From assembly GCA_040357565.1 (NCBI GenBank), contig JBDODJ010000029.1: a stretch of DNA of 64,000 bases; one strand, 5' to 3'. The notes below the pieces were generated by a model that was not told where the DNA came from, did no database searches, and was given only the letters and a program-made list of their open reading frames with translations. This document shows, in pieces, positions 47,925-59,912 of this stretch. This DNA is from Cercozoa sp. M6MM (taxonomy: Eukaryota; Endomyxa: Ascetosporea). Position 1 is the stretch's first letter; every line of letters begins with the position of its first letter. The position numbers and the translations under genes were made by a program.

Positions 47925-49202
47925 TTACTTTCTCAGGCAGTGCTGAACCGGCTTCGGGCACATGTCCTGGCATGGGTTCCAGCGCACTGTGCTCGCACTG
48001 ACCCTGGTACCTGTTCCATAGGGAGAATACTGAGGCAGAAACAACAGATACAAAGGCGAAGCAAGATATACATTGGCGACGGGTACTCGCAGAGTGTTGT
48101 CGGATCGTAGGCAGCCAGCGGGTTCTCCACTACATGGATTGATTCATACGGGGCAAGCAGCAGGTGCACGGACAGAGAAACAGGGTCACCAGCAGGCAGA
48201 GCCTCGGGGTTCGCAAAGCCGTCCATCGTTGGCGACGTCGACAACTCACTCTGCTGACACACGTGTACATACTCAAATACATACACCCACAGACATACAC
48301 CCACAGACATACACACACACTGACACAGATACAAGTACACATATCGACTAGTACAGATCCATGCGGCTGCTGGTGATGCTGCTGTCGCTGCTGCTGTCGA
48401 CGCGACAGTTTCTCGTTGCTGCTCAGGTCGAGCGACGGCATGATGCTCTGTAAACATACAACACAGATAAAGCATGTACACACCCTATGCACACCTTAAG
48501 CATACTTATACAGACACACACACAGGGCTGTGTTACGCGATTCATGCCGCCCACGGGTGTCTTCCGCGACAGCACGCAGTCGCGCATCATGACCGACGGC
48601 GACGGGTGCTGCACCGTCGGCAGGCCGCGATAGCCATCGCTACGAGTGTGGACAGGTAGGTGGGAAAAGTAAGCAGTGTGGTAAACAGGGCAAGTAGATA
48701 AGGGAGACGGGTAGGTAAGGATACTTAGGACTCGGCAGACCGCGGTGATTTAATGGCACCGACAGCTAGGTACGCATTCATGCCATAAAATAAACAGGGG
48801 GAGGGGTGTATGCATGTCCATGTGTCTGTACGGTACCGGGTGAGGATTGCTGTTTCCACTAATGCCACTGCTGCTGATGCTGGTGGGGCCACGCAGTGAA
48901 CGCATCGGCGAAAAGCCCGCGTCCGACGAAGTCGTGCTCGTGGGCCGTGACAGCGGCGGCCGTGAGTCTGACTGCTCGCACAGTGCATATGGCATGCACA
49001 CAGTCATCATAGCACCCTCCAAAAGAGCTGGTACTGGAACAGTGATCTGCAGTGGCGTCATCTTGTCGCCGCTACTCCGATTTAACACCTACTCCAGCAC
49101 ACCAAACACAATGCCTGGAAGCAATACTCGCCACACGGAAAGGTAGTGTACCTGCATGGGCGACCGCATCGGCGAACGGCGGGGCGAGAATTCGCGCGAC
49201 AT
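47925..49202 (-). CDS. Ser/Pro-rich protein with Cys-rich C-terminus, unrecognised
   Basis: Start MSREFSPRRSPMRSPMQ (49202), with several Ser-Pro sites, then VLNRSSGDKMTPLQITVPVP, SDSRPPLSRPTSTTSSDAGF, SLDLSSNEKLSRRQQQRQQH (Gln/His-rich), LPAGDPVSLSVHLLLAPYES, ENPLAAYDPTTLCE and finally STVRWNPCQDMCPKPVQHCL with RK and TAA. The Ser-Pro density suggests regulation by proline-directed kinases. No family recognised. Exon order is supported by reading-frame continuity; the short exon near 48,740 is less certain. Confidence 0.5.
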
Positions 49203-49836
49203 CGTGTCTGCCTATTGCTTCTTTCTGTACCGAAAAAGCAATACAGGTCGTGTGGCAAGCTTCGGAAAACCAAATTTGGGGAAGAAACCAAGGCGAAAAG
49301 ACCAAGGGCACCAAATGGTTTGGTGCAACTTAAGTTACGCGCACGTAATCAGCCCAAAGCACAATATCCAGCGCCTAACACCAGCTAGGGCACAAACACA
49401 CACCCACGCAGCTCATCTGAAAAAGCAATGAAAAAAAGACCGCTCTGATGGGGGCCGCAAGCGTGCAAAATAGGTTAAAGCGAGCGCACTCTGACACTTG
49501 TAGCACGGTCCAACGAGCAGAGAGGCAACAGACGAAAATGCAAAAAAGGGTCCCAGCTGAGTGATCTCCTCTGTCTTGTGATCCCGTATCAATCGAAAAC
49601 AATGAAGGCAACATCATCATCTTCTGCTGTCCAGTTGTACGTATCGGAGCCCATGTACATTGTGCTGACAGACCCCTAGAAGCATACAGACAGGTTCTCT
49701 GAGTGCTTGGGTGGTGCTGTTTACTTTCTAGGGCTGCGAGGGACAATCGTCCGGTTTTAGAACCAAGGCGCGGGTAAAATAGGGGCACTTTTTCAGTACC
49801 AAGTCCGACGCAGCCTGGGCGTGACATTGCTCGCCT
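49203..49836. promoter_or_regulatory. Divergent spacer upstream of DNA polymerase epsilon
   Basis: About 634 bases between the Ser/Pro-rich gene (-) and POLE (+). No gene; promoters for both expected here. Confidence 0.4.
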
Positions 49837-52800
49837 ATGGGCAATCCCTACCGCACGCACCGTCGTTCGCGACAGACGCGTGGTCTGGATGACGACGAGT
49901 TCGCTCGATGGTACCCTGGAAACACCCTGAGTGATGCTAAAGGTGACATTAACGTTTTGATTTGCCAGGCGTACCCGCGGACGGAACCAGCCGCGCGGAA
50001 ACGGCGCCGAGGGAGATGAGCGTCGAATGACGGCAGCTGAGGAGAAACGCGCGTTTTTGGTGTCGAAACTCAAGCGCGACAACGCGCAGAACGACGCGTT
50101 CGGCTTTCGCGACTTTGCGACGCTCGGCGGCGCTGATGTCGACGGCGAAAGTACGCCGTTTGCCTCATTTCCCCCATCTGCCCTGAACCCCTTCGCTTTC
50201 TTCTCTTTTTACTCCTTGATTCCTGTTGTGTTCCCTTAAACCTTTCTGACTTTTACCCCTGCGCAGGCCATGAGCGCGAGGCCTTCTTGTACAACATGCA
50301 TGCGACGCATCTCATTGCGAGCGACGGCGACGAGAGTGCGCCTTTGCTTGTGCTTCGTTTTGCTCTCCTTTACTCCCTTCCTCTCTGTCCTTCTCTTTGT
50401 GCCTCACTTTATATGCCCTGCTAAACCTTTCCCCCTACCCGCCTACCACTGTCCCAGAGTGCACTGGCGATGTACTTCACCAACGACGACGGCGAAGTGT
50501 TCCGTGCCATTCGCGCCTTTCGTCCCTACCTGCTGCTGCGGTACGTTTGGACCACTGTCTTGACCGTTTAAGGAGACAACGTATCTTTGTTAAAGGTGCG
50601 TTGAATTTAATTTACTTCTTTTTTTGATAGGTGCGCGGAACCACTGATTCTGCAAGTGCGCTCGCTCGTCCAGGTTTGCTGTCTCTGATCTTTTTTTTTT
50701 AACCCCATACGCCCTACCTTCTTTACCCCTTTACCTCTTTATCTCTTTAATCGTTGCTCGTTTGGCCCCCTATTAAACAGAAGCAGCACGAGAAAGAGAT
50801 CGCCAGTGTCGAAATCATCGACCGACTCGACCTCGATCAGAAGGTGTGTGTGTGTGTGTGTGCATTGTATGTGTGTGTGTGTGCATTGTGTGTGCATACG
50901 TACCGTCCATTTGTACATGTATATCGTCCATCTGTACATGTTTATGTTTTGTGCGTACATGTGGACAGAACCACCTGAGTGGACTGCGACGTCGCTACCT
51001 CAAGATCAGCACGCTGAATCAGGAGCAGCTGTTGCGCGTGCGTCGCGCTCTGCTGCCGCTGGTGCGTTTTGTCCATCCCATCCACCTCTCCTCTTTCACC
51101 CGTGTCTTGTGTGTGTGTGTATGTGTGTATGTGTGTGTATGTGTGTGTGTGTTGTGCACAGATCGAGCGCAATCAGAAGGAGAAACGACATGAGGCGTTT
51201 GAGGTACTCAGCTTGGCCGCTGATTCACTTGGCCCCTTGCCTCTCTACTCCCGCCCCTTTACCTCTCTTACCCCCTTCCCAGGGCGAAGGAAGCGAGATC
51301 CGCAGCGCCGACGCCGCGCTGAGCACGCTCGCCGGCGACTTGACGCGCGCGCTGTTCGAATTGCGCGAGTACGACTACGACTACGTGGTACACATGGACC
51401 GTACGCATGGACTTACACATGGACCTTACACATGGGCCGTACACATGGACCGTGCTCATTGGCACATGCTCACCTTCTGTGTTTGTTGTGGTTGAACAGG
51501 TACGTGCGGCTATCGATCTCGACATTCGCGTCGGAAAGTGGTTCATTGTGCGACGCGACCCGGCGGATGAGCGGCAGGTAATTGGCCCCCTCTTACCCCC
51601 TCCTCCCTCTTACCCTCTCGTACCCCCCCCCCCCCGACAGGTACTGGTGTCGCCGCACCCGTCGAAGGAGATGCGACCGGACCTGCGAGTCATGGCCTTC
51701 GATATCGAAACCACCAAGCCACCTCTCAAATTTCCGGATGTAACCTCACTCCTCAGTTAACCCTTGGCCCTTGACCCCCCCCCCCGAGTAGCCGGAGAAG
51801 AACCGCATCATGATGCTGTCCTACATGACCGACGGCCAGGGATACCTACTGGTGAATCGAGAGGTACGTCCATATGTGTGTGTGTATGTGTCCATATATG
51901 TGTATGTGTCCATATGTGTGTCCATGTTTGTATATGTACCCTACACGTACAACAGGTGGTCAGCGAGGACATCAATGATTTTGACTACACACCTAAGCCT
52001 GAGGTAAAATTTCCCTGCCCTATCCCCCATTCCCATCCCCATTCCCCTATCCCCCATCCCCCATCCCCATCCCCCATCCCTCTAGTACCCGGGTGCCTTC
52101 ATCGTGCACAATCTGCCGACGGAGCGCGCGCTGCTGCAGCATTGGTTCGAACATATCCGCGAGGCGCCGCCGCTGGTAAATTGCGTTTTACCCCATCCCA
52201 CTCTTACCCCCCCCCCCACTCTTACCCCCCCCCCGTAGGTGTACGCGACGTACAATGGCGACTTTTTCGACTGGCCCTTCATCGAGCGTCGTGCCAAGGA
52301 ATACGTACCAACCCTTCTGACTGACTGAGTGACTGACTGAGTGCCTGACTGAGTGCCGGACTAAGTGACCATGTGGCTACCCTGAGTGACCACGTGAATG
52401 TGACCACCTGTAGGACATGGTGCTGCGCGAGGAGATTGGCGTCTGGTGCGAGAGTCGGCGCAGTGGCAACGCCAAGACCGGCAACCAGAAGGACGGCGAG
52501 TACATGGGCCGCTTCTCCGTGCACATCGACTGTCTCTGCTGGGTGCTTTACCTCCTACCCTCCTCCCTGATTGCCGCCTTGTTGACCCCCTTGCCCACTC
52601 CTTACTCCCTTACCCCCCTACCTCTCAGGTGAAGCGCGACAGCTACCTGCCGCAGGGCAGTCAGTCGCTCAAGGTGGTCACTGTAAAGAAACTTGGCTAC
52701 AATCCGGTACACCTTTTGTGCGGTCCATGTGTACCTGTATTTGTTAAGGGGGTGTTTTAATAGGTCGAACTCGATCCGGAACTCATGGTGCCCTACGCCT

Positions 52801-55290
52801 ACGAGAAACCGGTACGCTTTATTCTATTGTTTGTAGCTCCTTACCCTTTACCCCTCCCCTCCTGTACAGCAAGAGTTGTCGACGTACTCAGTGTCGGACG
52901 CATTGGCCACTGTAGTTTACCCCCCCCCCGCGGGGGGGGGGGGGGGGTGGGCCCGTGCCCCCCCCCCCCCATGTGAGCAGTACCACTTGTACATGAAGTA
53001 CGTCCACTTGTTCATCTTCTCGTTGTGCAACGTCATTCCGATGCCTGCTGCCGATGTGCTGCGCAAGGTGCCCACTCTCTCTTTACCCCTCCCCTTCCCT
53101 TTCCCTCCCCTTACCTTCCCCTCTCCTTCCCTTCCCCTCCTTACCTTCTCCTCCCCTTCCCTTCCCCCCCTTTCCCTCCCCTTCCCTTCCTCTCCCCTTC
53201 CCTTCCCCTCCCCTTCTACCTCCTCTTTCTCCTTCTTACCCTGACTGCAGGGCAGTGGTACACTGTGCGAGTCGTTGCTCATGGTGCAAGCGGCCGACAA
53301 GGAAATCGTGGCGCCTAACAAGCAGGTTCTGCCTCCTCCCAGCCCCCCGTCCACTCACTGCTTACCCTGTTTACCCCCCCCCCCCCACAGGTCGACACGC
53401 CATTCCAAATTCGCGACGGCCGAGTGCTCGAAAACGAGACCTACATCGGCGGCCATGTATGCCCTTTACCCTTNNNNNNNNNNNNNNNNNNNNNNNNNNN
53501 NNNNNNNNNNNNNNNNNNNNNNNNNNNNNNNNNNNNNNNNNNNNNNNNNNNNNNNNNNNNNNNNNNNNNNNNNCCCCCCCCCCCAGGTCGAGTGTATGGA
53601 GAGTGGCGTCTTTCGCGAGGACATGTACGTTTTACCCCCTTACCCCCCCCCCAGAACATGTGTTCCGGTGTACAGACCCATGCAGTTCCGAATCGTTCCG
53701 GCTGCCGTACAGGTACAGCAATGTGTCCAGATGGACGGAGTCATCTTATTGGTACTATGTTCATATGGACTGGACTGCCTACACAGGAACTGATGGACGA
53801 GCTGGACGAGTGTCTCAAGTTCACACTGGAGGTCGAGGAGAAAGTCGCGCTTGACACGGTCGCCAACTACGACGTAGCGCGGCTTTACCCCCCCCCCCCC
53901 ATCCACCCTCATATTCCCGTTGACAGGAGGTGTACAACAAGATACGCAGCGAGCTGCAATACATGCGCGTACTGTCTTCATCTCCCTCTTTGTCTCTATC
54001 TCCTTACCCCCCGTTGGTCGGCAGGACAATCCCAAGTGCACATGCACACCGTTGCTGTACCACCTGGACGTGAGCGCCATGTATCCCAACATCATTCTGA
54101 CTAACCGTCTGCAACCGGCTGCTATTGTAGCCTCTGCCTTTGTTACCACCCTTGCCCCGTACCCTTTTACCCCCCTGCCCAGGTGGACGACGAGACGTGC
54201 GCGCAGTGTGTCTACAACGACGACGTCGATGCTCACTGCAAGCGCGACCTCACGTGGAAGTGGCGCGGCAGCTACTACACCTTGGTGAGCTTTCCTGTTA
54301 CTCCTTTACCCCCTCCTACCCATACTCTTACCCCTCTTTACCCACCTTTTACCTCACCTCGTGTAGTCTAAAGGCGAGTTCAAGATGATTCGCACGCAGT
54401 TAATGACGGGTACACCTTGCTCCCCACACTACCCCTCCGTTACCCTGGCATGGTGTAGAGACCTTTCCGACCAGTACGATGCGACTGGACAGTGTGCGAC
54501 TCAAGGGTATTGGGGCCCCCCCCCCCCCGACACCCCCTTTTGCCTCCTACTCCTTCATATGTACAGAGGAGTACCCGACGACGATTCCGTATTTGAAACT
54601 GCCCGAGAAGGAGAAGCAGCGTCTGCTGCAGGTGCGTCTGTCCGTCTGTCCGCTCTATCCTCTTTGGACACCCTGTACAACCGGGCCATGTTGTACAATT
54701 GGACCCTTCGAATGCGTGTGGACAGGACCGTGTCAAAGCCTACAGTCAGAAGACCTACAAGCGCGTTACCAAGACTGTAACTTCACTTCCCCCTGCCCCT
54801 CTTACCCTCTTATTCATACCCCTTTGCCCCCCCCCCCCCCGAAGGAAGAGCGTTTGCGCACGTCGCGCGTGTGTCAGCGCGAGAACGCATTCTACGTCGA
54901 CACGGTAAGTCTGCCATGTGTCCGACTGAGAGTGACCACCTGACTGGACGATCATCTGACTGGATGATCAACTGACTGAGAGTGACGGTTTGTGCAAGTA
55001 GGTGCGCAACTTCCGCGACCGTCGCTACGACTACAAGAAACTCACGCGCACCTGGAAGATCGTACCCGACGCTTTGTTCTGTTCGTGCTGGTGGTGTATT
55101 TTTAGTGTGTCCGCGCGGACAGAAAAAGGAGGAGGCACGCGACGATCTTGAGAGTCGCGACTGCGCCAAGATGGTATGTGTGTGTGTGTCCATGTGTGTA
55201 TGTGTTTTATGTGTCTGTATTTGTGTATATATATGCGTGTTATATATACCTCTGTGCAATGCGTATATGCATGTGAGTATACATGTTTAA

Positions 55291-55323
<33 letters not shown>

Positions 55324-58300
55324 ACAGGTGACGCTGTACGACTCGCTGCAGCTGGCGCACAAGTGCATCCTAAACTCATTCTACGGTAGTGCTTACCCCC
55401 ACCCCTTCGACCCCCTCTTACCCCTCCCCGCCCTGCCCAGGCTACATGATGCGACGCGGCGCGCGGTGGTTCTCGATGCCGGCCGCTGCAATCACAACGT
55501 ACACGGGTACCCTGATCGTGTGTCCATTTGTACCCCGATGTGCATTGTTTGTACGCGTTGATTTAAAGGTGCCGAAATCATTAAGGACGCGCGTATTCTG
55601 TGCGAGCAATTGGTACGCTGGTGCTGTGTGTTTTGCAGTCTTTAGCCTCCTTTACCCTCTCCCGGTGTAGGGCCGACCGTTGGAACTGGATACGGACGGT
55701 ATCTGGTACACTCTTTTAACCTGGGGNNNNNNNNNNNNNNNNNNNNNNNNNNNNNNNNNNNNNNNNNNNNNNNNNNNNNNNNNNNNNNNNNNNNNNNNNN
55801 NNNNNNNNNNNNNNNNNNNNNNNNNNCCCCCCCCCCCCCCCCCCCCCGTCTATCTTGTGTTGTGTGCTTGCAGGGTGGCGTTGCCGAGTCACTTTCCGGA
55901 GGACTTTGTGTTCACGCTGACCAATGGTACTCTTGCCTCCCTTGCACCACCCAATCCCTGCCTTCTCTGTCTTATGTGTGCTTCCGGTAGGCAAGAAACT
56001 GAAGATCTCGTACCCGTGTTCGATGTTGAACGTACGAACGCATCGCAGGTACCCCTCTCGCGTCTGAGTTACCCCCCCCCCCCCCCTCTCTCTAGTGTTC
56101 TTGTGTAGGTTCAGCAACCTGCAGCACCAGGAGTGGGACCCTGTGGCCAAGCGATACCGTCGGTACTCCCGCCTGTCTTTTCTCTACCTGTGCTGTACCA
56201 TCGAAAGTATGCTTGTACAATTAGGGAAACACTGTGCACGATCTACTTTGAAGTCGACGGTCCCTACCGATGCATGCTTGTACACTGTCACTTGAGTACA
56301 TGTGCACGCTTATCAGTGATGTCTCTGTGGTGTCTGTCTGTGACACAGCTACCGGCCTCGCCTGAGGAAGGCAAGACGCTCAAAAAGGTACCTTCTCATG
56401 TGACCACACAGCCTGTGGCCACACTGCATAGATGTGAACATTGTGATGAAATGTCATCGAACAGCGATACGTCGTGTACAACCGCGATGGCTCTCTCGCC
56501 GAACTCAAGGGTATCTACGAGTATGCCTCTCACTGCAGAAAGGCCACGCTGGTGTTGAGTGCAGGCTTTGAGTTGAAGCGACGTGGCGAGTTGCAGATCA
56601 TCAAGCTCTTCCAGCAGGAGGTCTTCCCAGTTTTCATGCACGGCTCGACGCTGCTGCAGTGCTACGAGAGCGTCGCCAAGATCGCCGACCGCTGGCTCGA
56701 CATTCTCGTGCGTTTGCTTTCTCACTTTCCTGGTGTGTTTTTGCCGTAACATTTTGACGCTGTGTTGCACGCAGATCAAGCGCGGTTCTGGTTTGTCTAA
56801 GGAGCAGTTGTTCGAACTCATCGCCGAGAAGAAAAACATGAGTGGCAAACTGGCCGACTACGCGGTACGTCTGCCCTAGTCAGGTCCCTTAGTCTCGGTA
56901 GCATGACTATGTGCAGGGCCAACGCAGTACGGCCATCACATGCGCACGACGGCTGGGCGAGTGTCTCGGCGCTGAGATGGTACTCTTTATCTAGAGGGAG
57001 TCACCTTGCATTGTTCCGATCACCCTACGGGTTCTACCCTGTGCAGATCGCGGACACGAGTCGGCTGCAGTGTCACTTTATCGTGGCCGCCAAACCGCAT
57101 GGTCTGCAGGTCAGCGAGCGTGTCGTCCCACTGCAGATCTTTGACTGTACATTGGCGCTTTGTTGCATCTGCATACAGATAAGGACCTTGTGTGTCTGTG
57201 TCTGTGTATGTGTCTGTGTCTGTGTATGTGTGTGTGTGTGTGTGTGTGTGAAGGTGAACCCAAGAAGCGGCGTCATTTCTTGCGCAAGTGGCTCCAGGAC
57301 CCGGGCGCAGCTGACGATGTACAGTTCTTTCAATCGGTCATGTTAGCACATGCAATGCGCACGTGTTTTCTTCTCTCAGGCACTATCACCGCACGCCATT
57401 CTGGACTGGGATTACTACCTGCGTCGTCTCGGTATGCTGTGTTGACCATGACCAATATGTTGGTGGTGACTTGGCTGCTTGCCTTAGGTGCCTGCATTCA
57501 AAAGGTCATTGTTATCCCGGCCGCCATGCAGAAGGTACAGTTTGCACACGTTCCATACTATAGCTCTACACTGTGGCTCGAGCGATTTTCAGGTGAGCAA
57601 CCCGGTGCCGCGCGTCGAGTACCCGGCCTGGCTCGCCAAGCGACTGCGGTAACCTGTTTGCAGGTGTATGCTCGTGTCTGAGAAGTACGTCATGTGCGTG
57701 TGTGTGTGAGTACAGAGAGGCAGACGCAAAGTTTAAGCAGCAAACGCTGGGTGATCGCTTTGGCTTCAAGCGCATGAACAAGGTAGTTTTGACTTGTGGC
57801 CGCGTTGTTGGTTTTGTTTTTCTTTTTCCTTTGTATTTGATTTGTAAAGACTGACTCGAACAAGAAACGTTTTCTCGAGATCGAGGACATTGGCCGTGCC
57901 AAACGCGTGTCCAGCAGTGATACGGACAGTGTTAAAGCCGAAAAGAAGGTGCGTTTGATGGTTGTTCGGATTTTGCGCGCCACCGGCGTGACTTGTGTTT
58001 TTAGGAACTGGAACCGGTGAAACCGAAGAACGTGGCGTTCCCGCCATCGAATGAGGTGCATCCACTTTCCCTCTCTCGTTGAGTGCTGTGGGCTGCATTT
58101 TGAGCATTCTCAGTTTGTTGTGTTGTGCTCAGGATCATCTGAAGCAGTTGCGCGCACTGTGGGCGTTCCAGCGTGCACAGCGACGCTCACGTGTCTCGGT
58201 CGCTTCGTGCGTTTCCCTCTCTGTCTTGCGCGCGTTTCTCCGCGATTGTGCTTTTCACATTTGTGCGTTTCTCGTCTGCAGGAGTGACGACGTTTTCGCA

Positions 58301-58511
58301 GGTGCTGCCTCCGGCGCCGCAGGACACAAGAAACGCGCTCGCGCGGATGGCAGCAACGGTGGCGTTTCGCTCTTCTCGTCCGACTGGACGGTGCTCGGCA
58401 TCGTGCCCGAGCATCCGCGCGGACGTGAGAGTGGCGACTTTCTTTTCTTTGTCACGCTGGGCAACCACCCGTAACTCTTGATTCCTGGGGGCCCGGGTAT
58501 CTGTCGAGGGC

Positions 58512-58574
<63 letters not shown>

Positions 58575-59803
58575 TGTGTGTTGGGTGCAGTCGGATGCAC
58601 CGGGTGCGCGTGCGCGTGCAGCGTCAGTTCTACGTCAACACGGACGGCCAGCTGCCCGAACTCGCTGTACCTACTTGTGTCATCTGTGTTTAGCAGCCCT
58701 CCTGTGACATCCTTGGTGTACATGGTGTACAGGAGAGCGGCGAATTGGTGCGACACAAGGTCATACTTCCGCGCGGACGGCCGCAGCTCCACCTGCTGCG
58801 TTTCGACATGCCGGAGCAGGAGTTCCAGGCGGCCAAGGAACACTTGGCGGCACTGACACACAACCCGCACGTGGTGCGCTGTCTCTTCCTATCTCTGCCT
58901 GTACCTGTCTCGGAGTGTACATGTACCTGTGCGTGTATCTGCGTCTGCAGGAAGGTCTGTATGAGACGCGTGTGCCGCTCGATTTGCAGCTGTTGCTGCG
59001 CGTGGGTGCCAAGGTGCGCGTCGCACGCGATGTACTGCCTCCTTGCCTGCCTGTCTTGTCACATCTCTGCTGCACTCAGTTCTCATATGTGCGATGACAG
59101 GTCACACCATCCCAGCGACACAGACGGCACGGTTTCTTGCTGGACGAACTGACACGTGCCGGCACTGGAGGTACCCTGTCCTGCTGATATGCTGATATCA
59201 GAGAGGGCACTACGGGTGGCGTAGACACGGTGACACGTCGCTTGCTGACGACGGCGCAGTCTATCCTGGTGTGGCACACGCGTGTCACGCCGCTGATCTC
59301 GCTGACAACGGTGGCAGCAGTCAGGACCGACACTGACACCGACGGTGGTGCCGCTGATACTGCCGGTGACACTGCGATTGGTGAGAAACGCGAGCTGCAC
59401 GTGCATGTGGTGGTGACGGCCGAGCAGCGCGCCGTGTTTCGCAAGAGCTGGCTGCAGGAGGAACTCGAATCGGCGCGCTCGATGCGAACGCGGCAGTTCG
59501 ACGCGCTGCTTGCGGTAGGAGCTCTGCTTCCGCTTTCCCCCCCCCCCCCCCACACGCACACAGATTTCTGCTTGTGGTCTACAGGAGTCGGAGCAGATGC
59601 AGGACGATCCGCTGGACGAGCAGTTCGTGTCGTATGTCTTCTGCCTTGTTCGCTTGTGTTCACTGCCCCTGGTGGGAGAGTGTGCCGTGTGTGTGTTTAT
59701 GTGTGTCTGTGTTTATGTGTCTGTGTGTGTTTGTGTGCTTAGTGACTTGCGGAAGGTGCGCGCTGTGCTCGGCACTTTCGCTGTCGCCAATGTCAACGTA
59801 GCT

Positions 59804-59852
<49 letters not shown>

Positions 59853-59862
59853 NNNNNNNNNN

Positions 59863-59912
<50 letters not shown>

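Noticed and set aside
54721-54780. Possible loss of a CysX iron-sulfur ligand in POLE (Ser in the AYSQKTYKR segment).
   Set aside because: Yeast Pol2 also has Ser at the equivalent place; the fourth ligand is the Cys of VCQREN, which is present here. So the cluster motif is intact.
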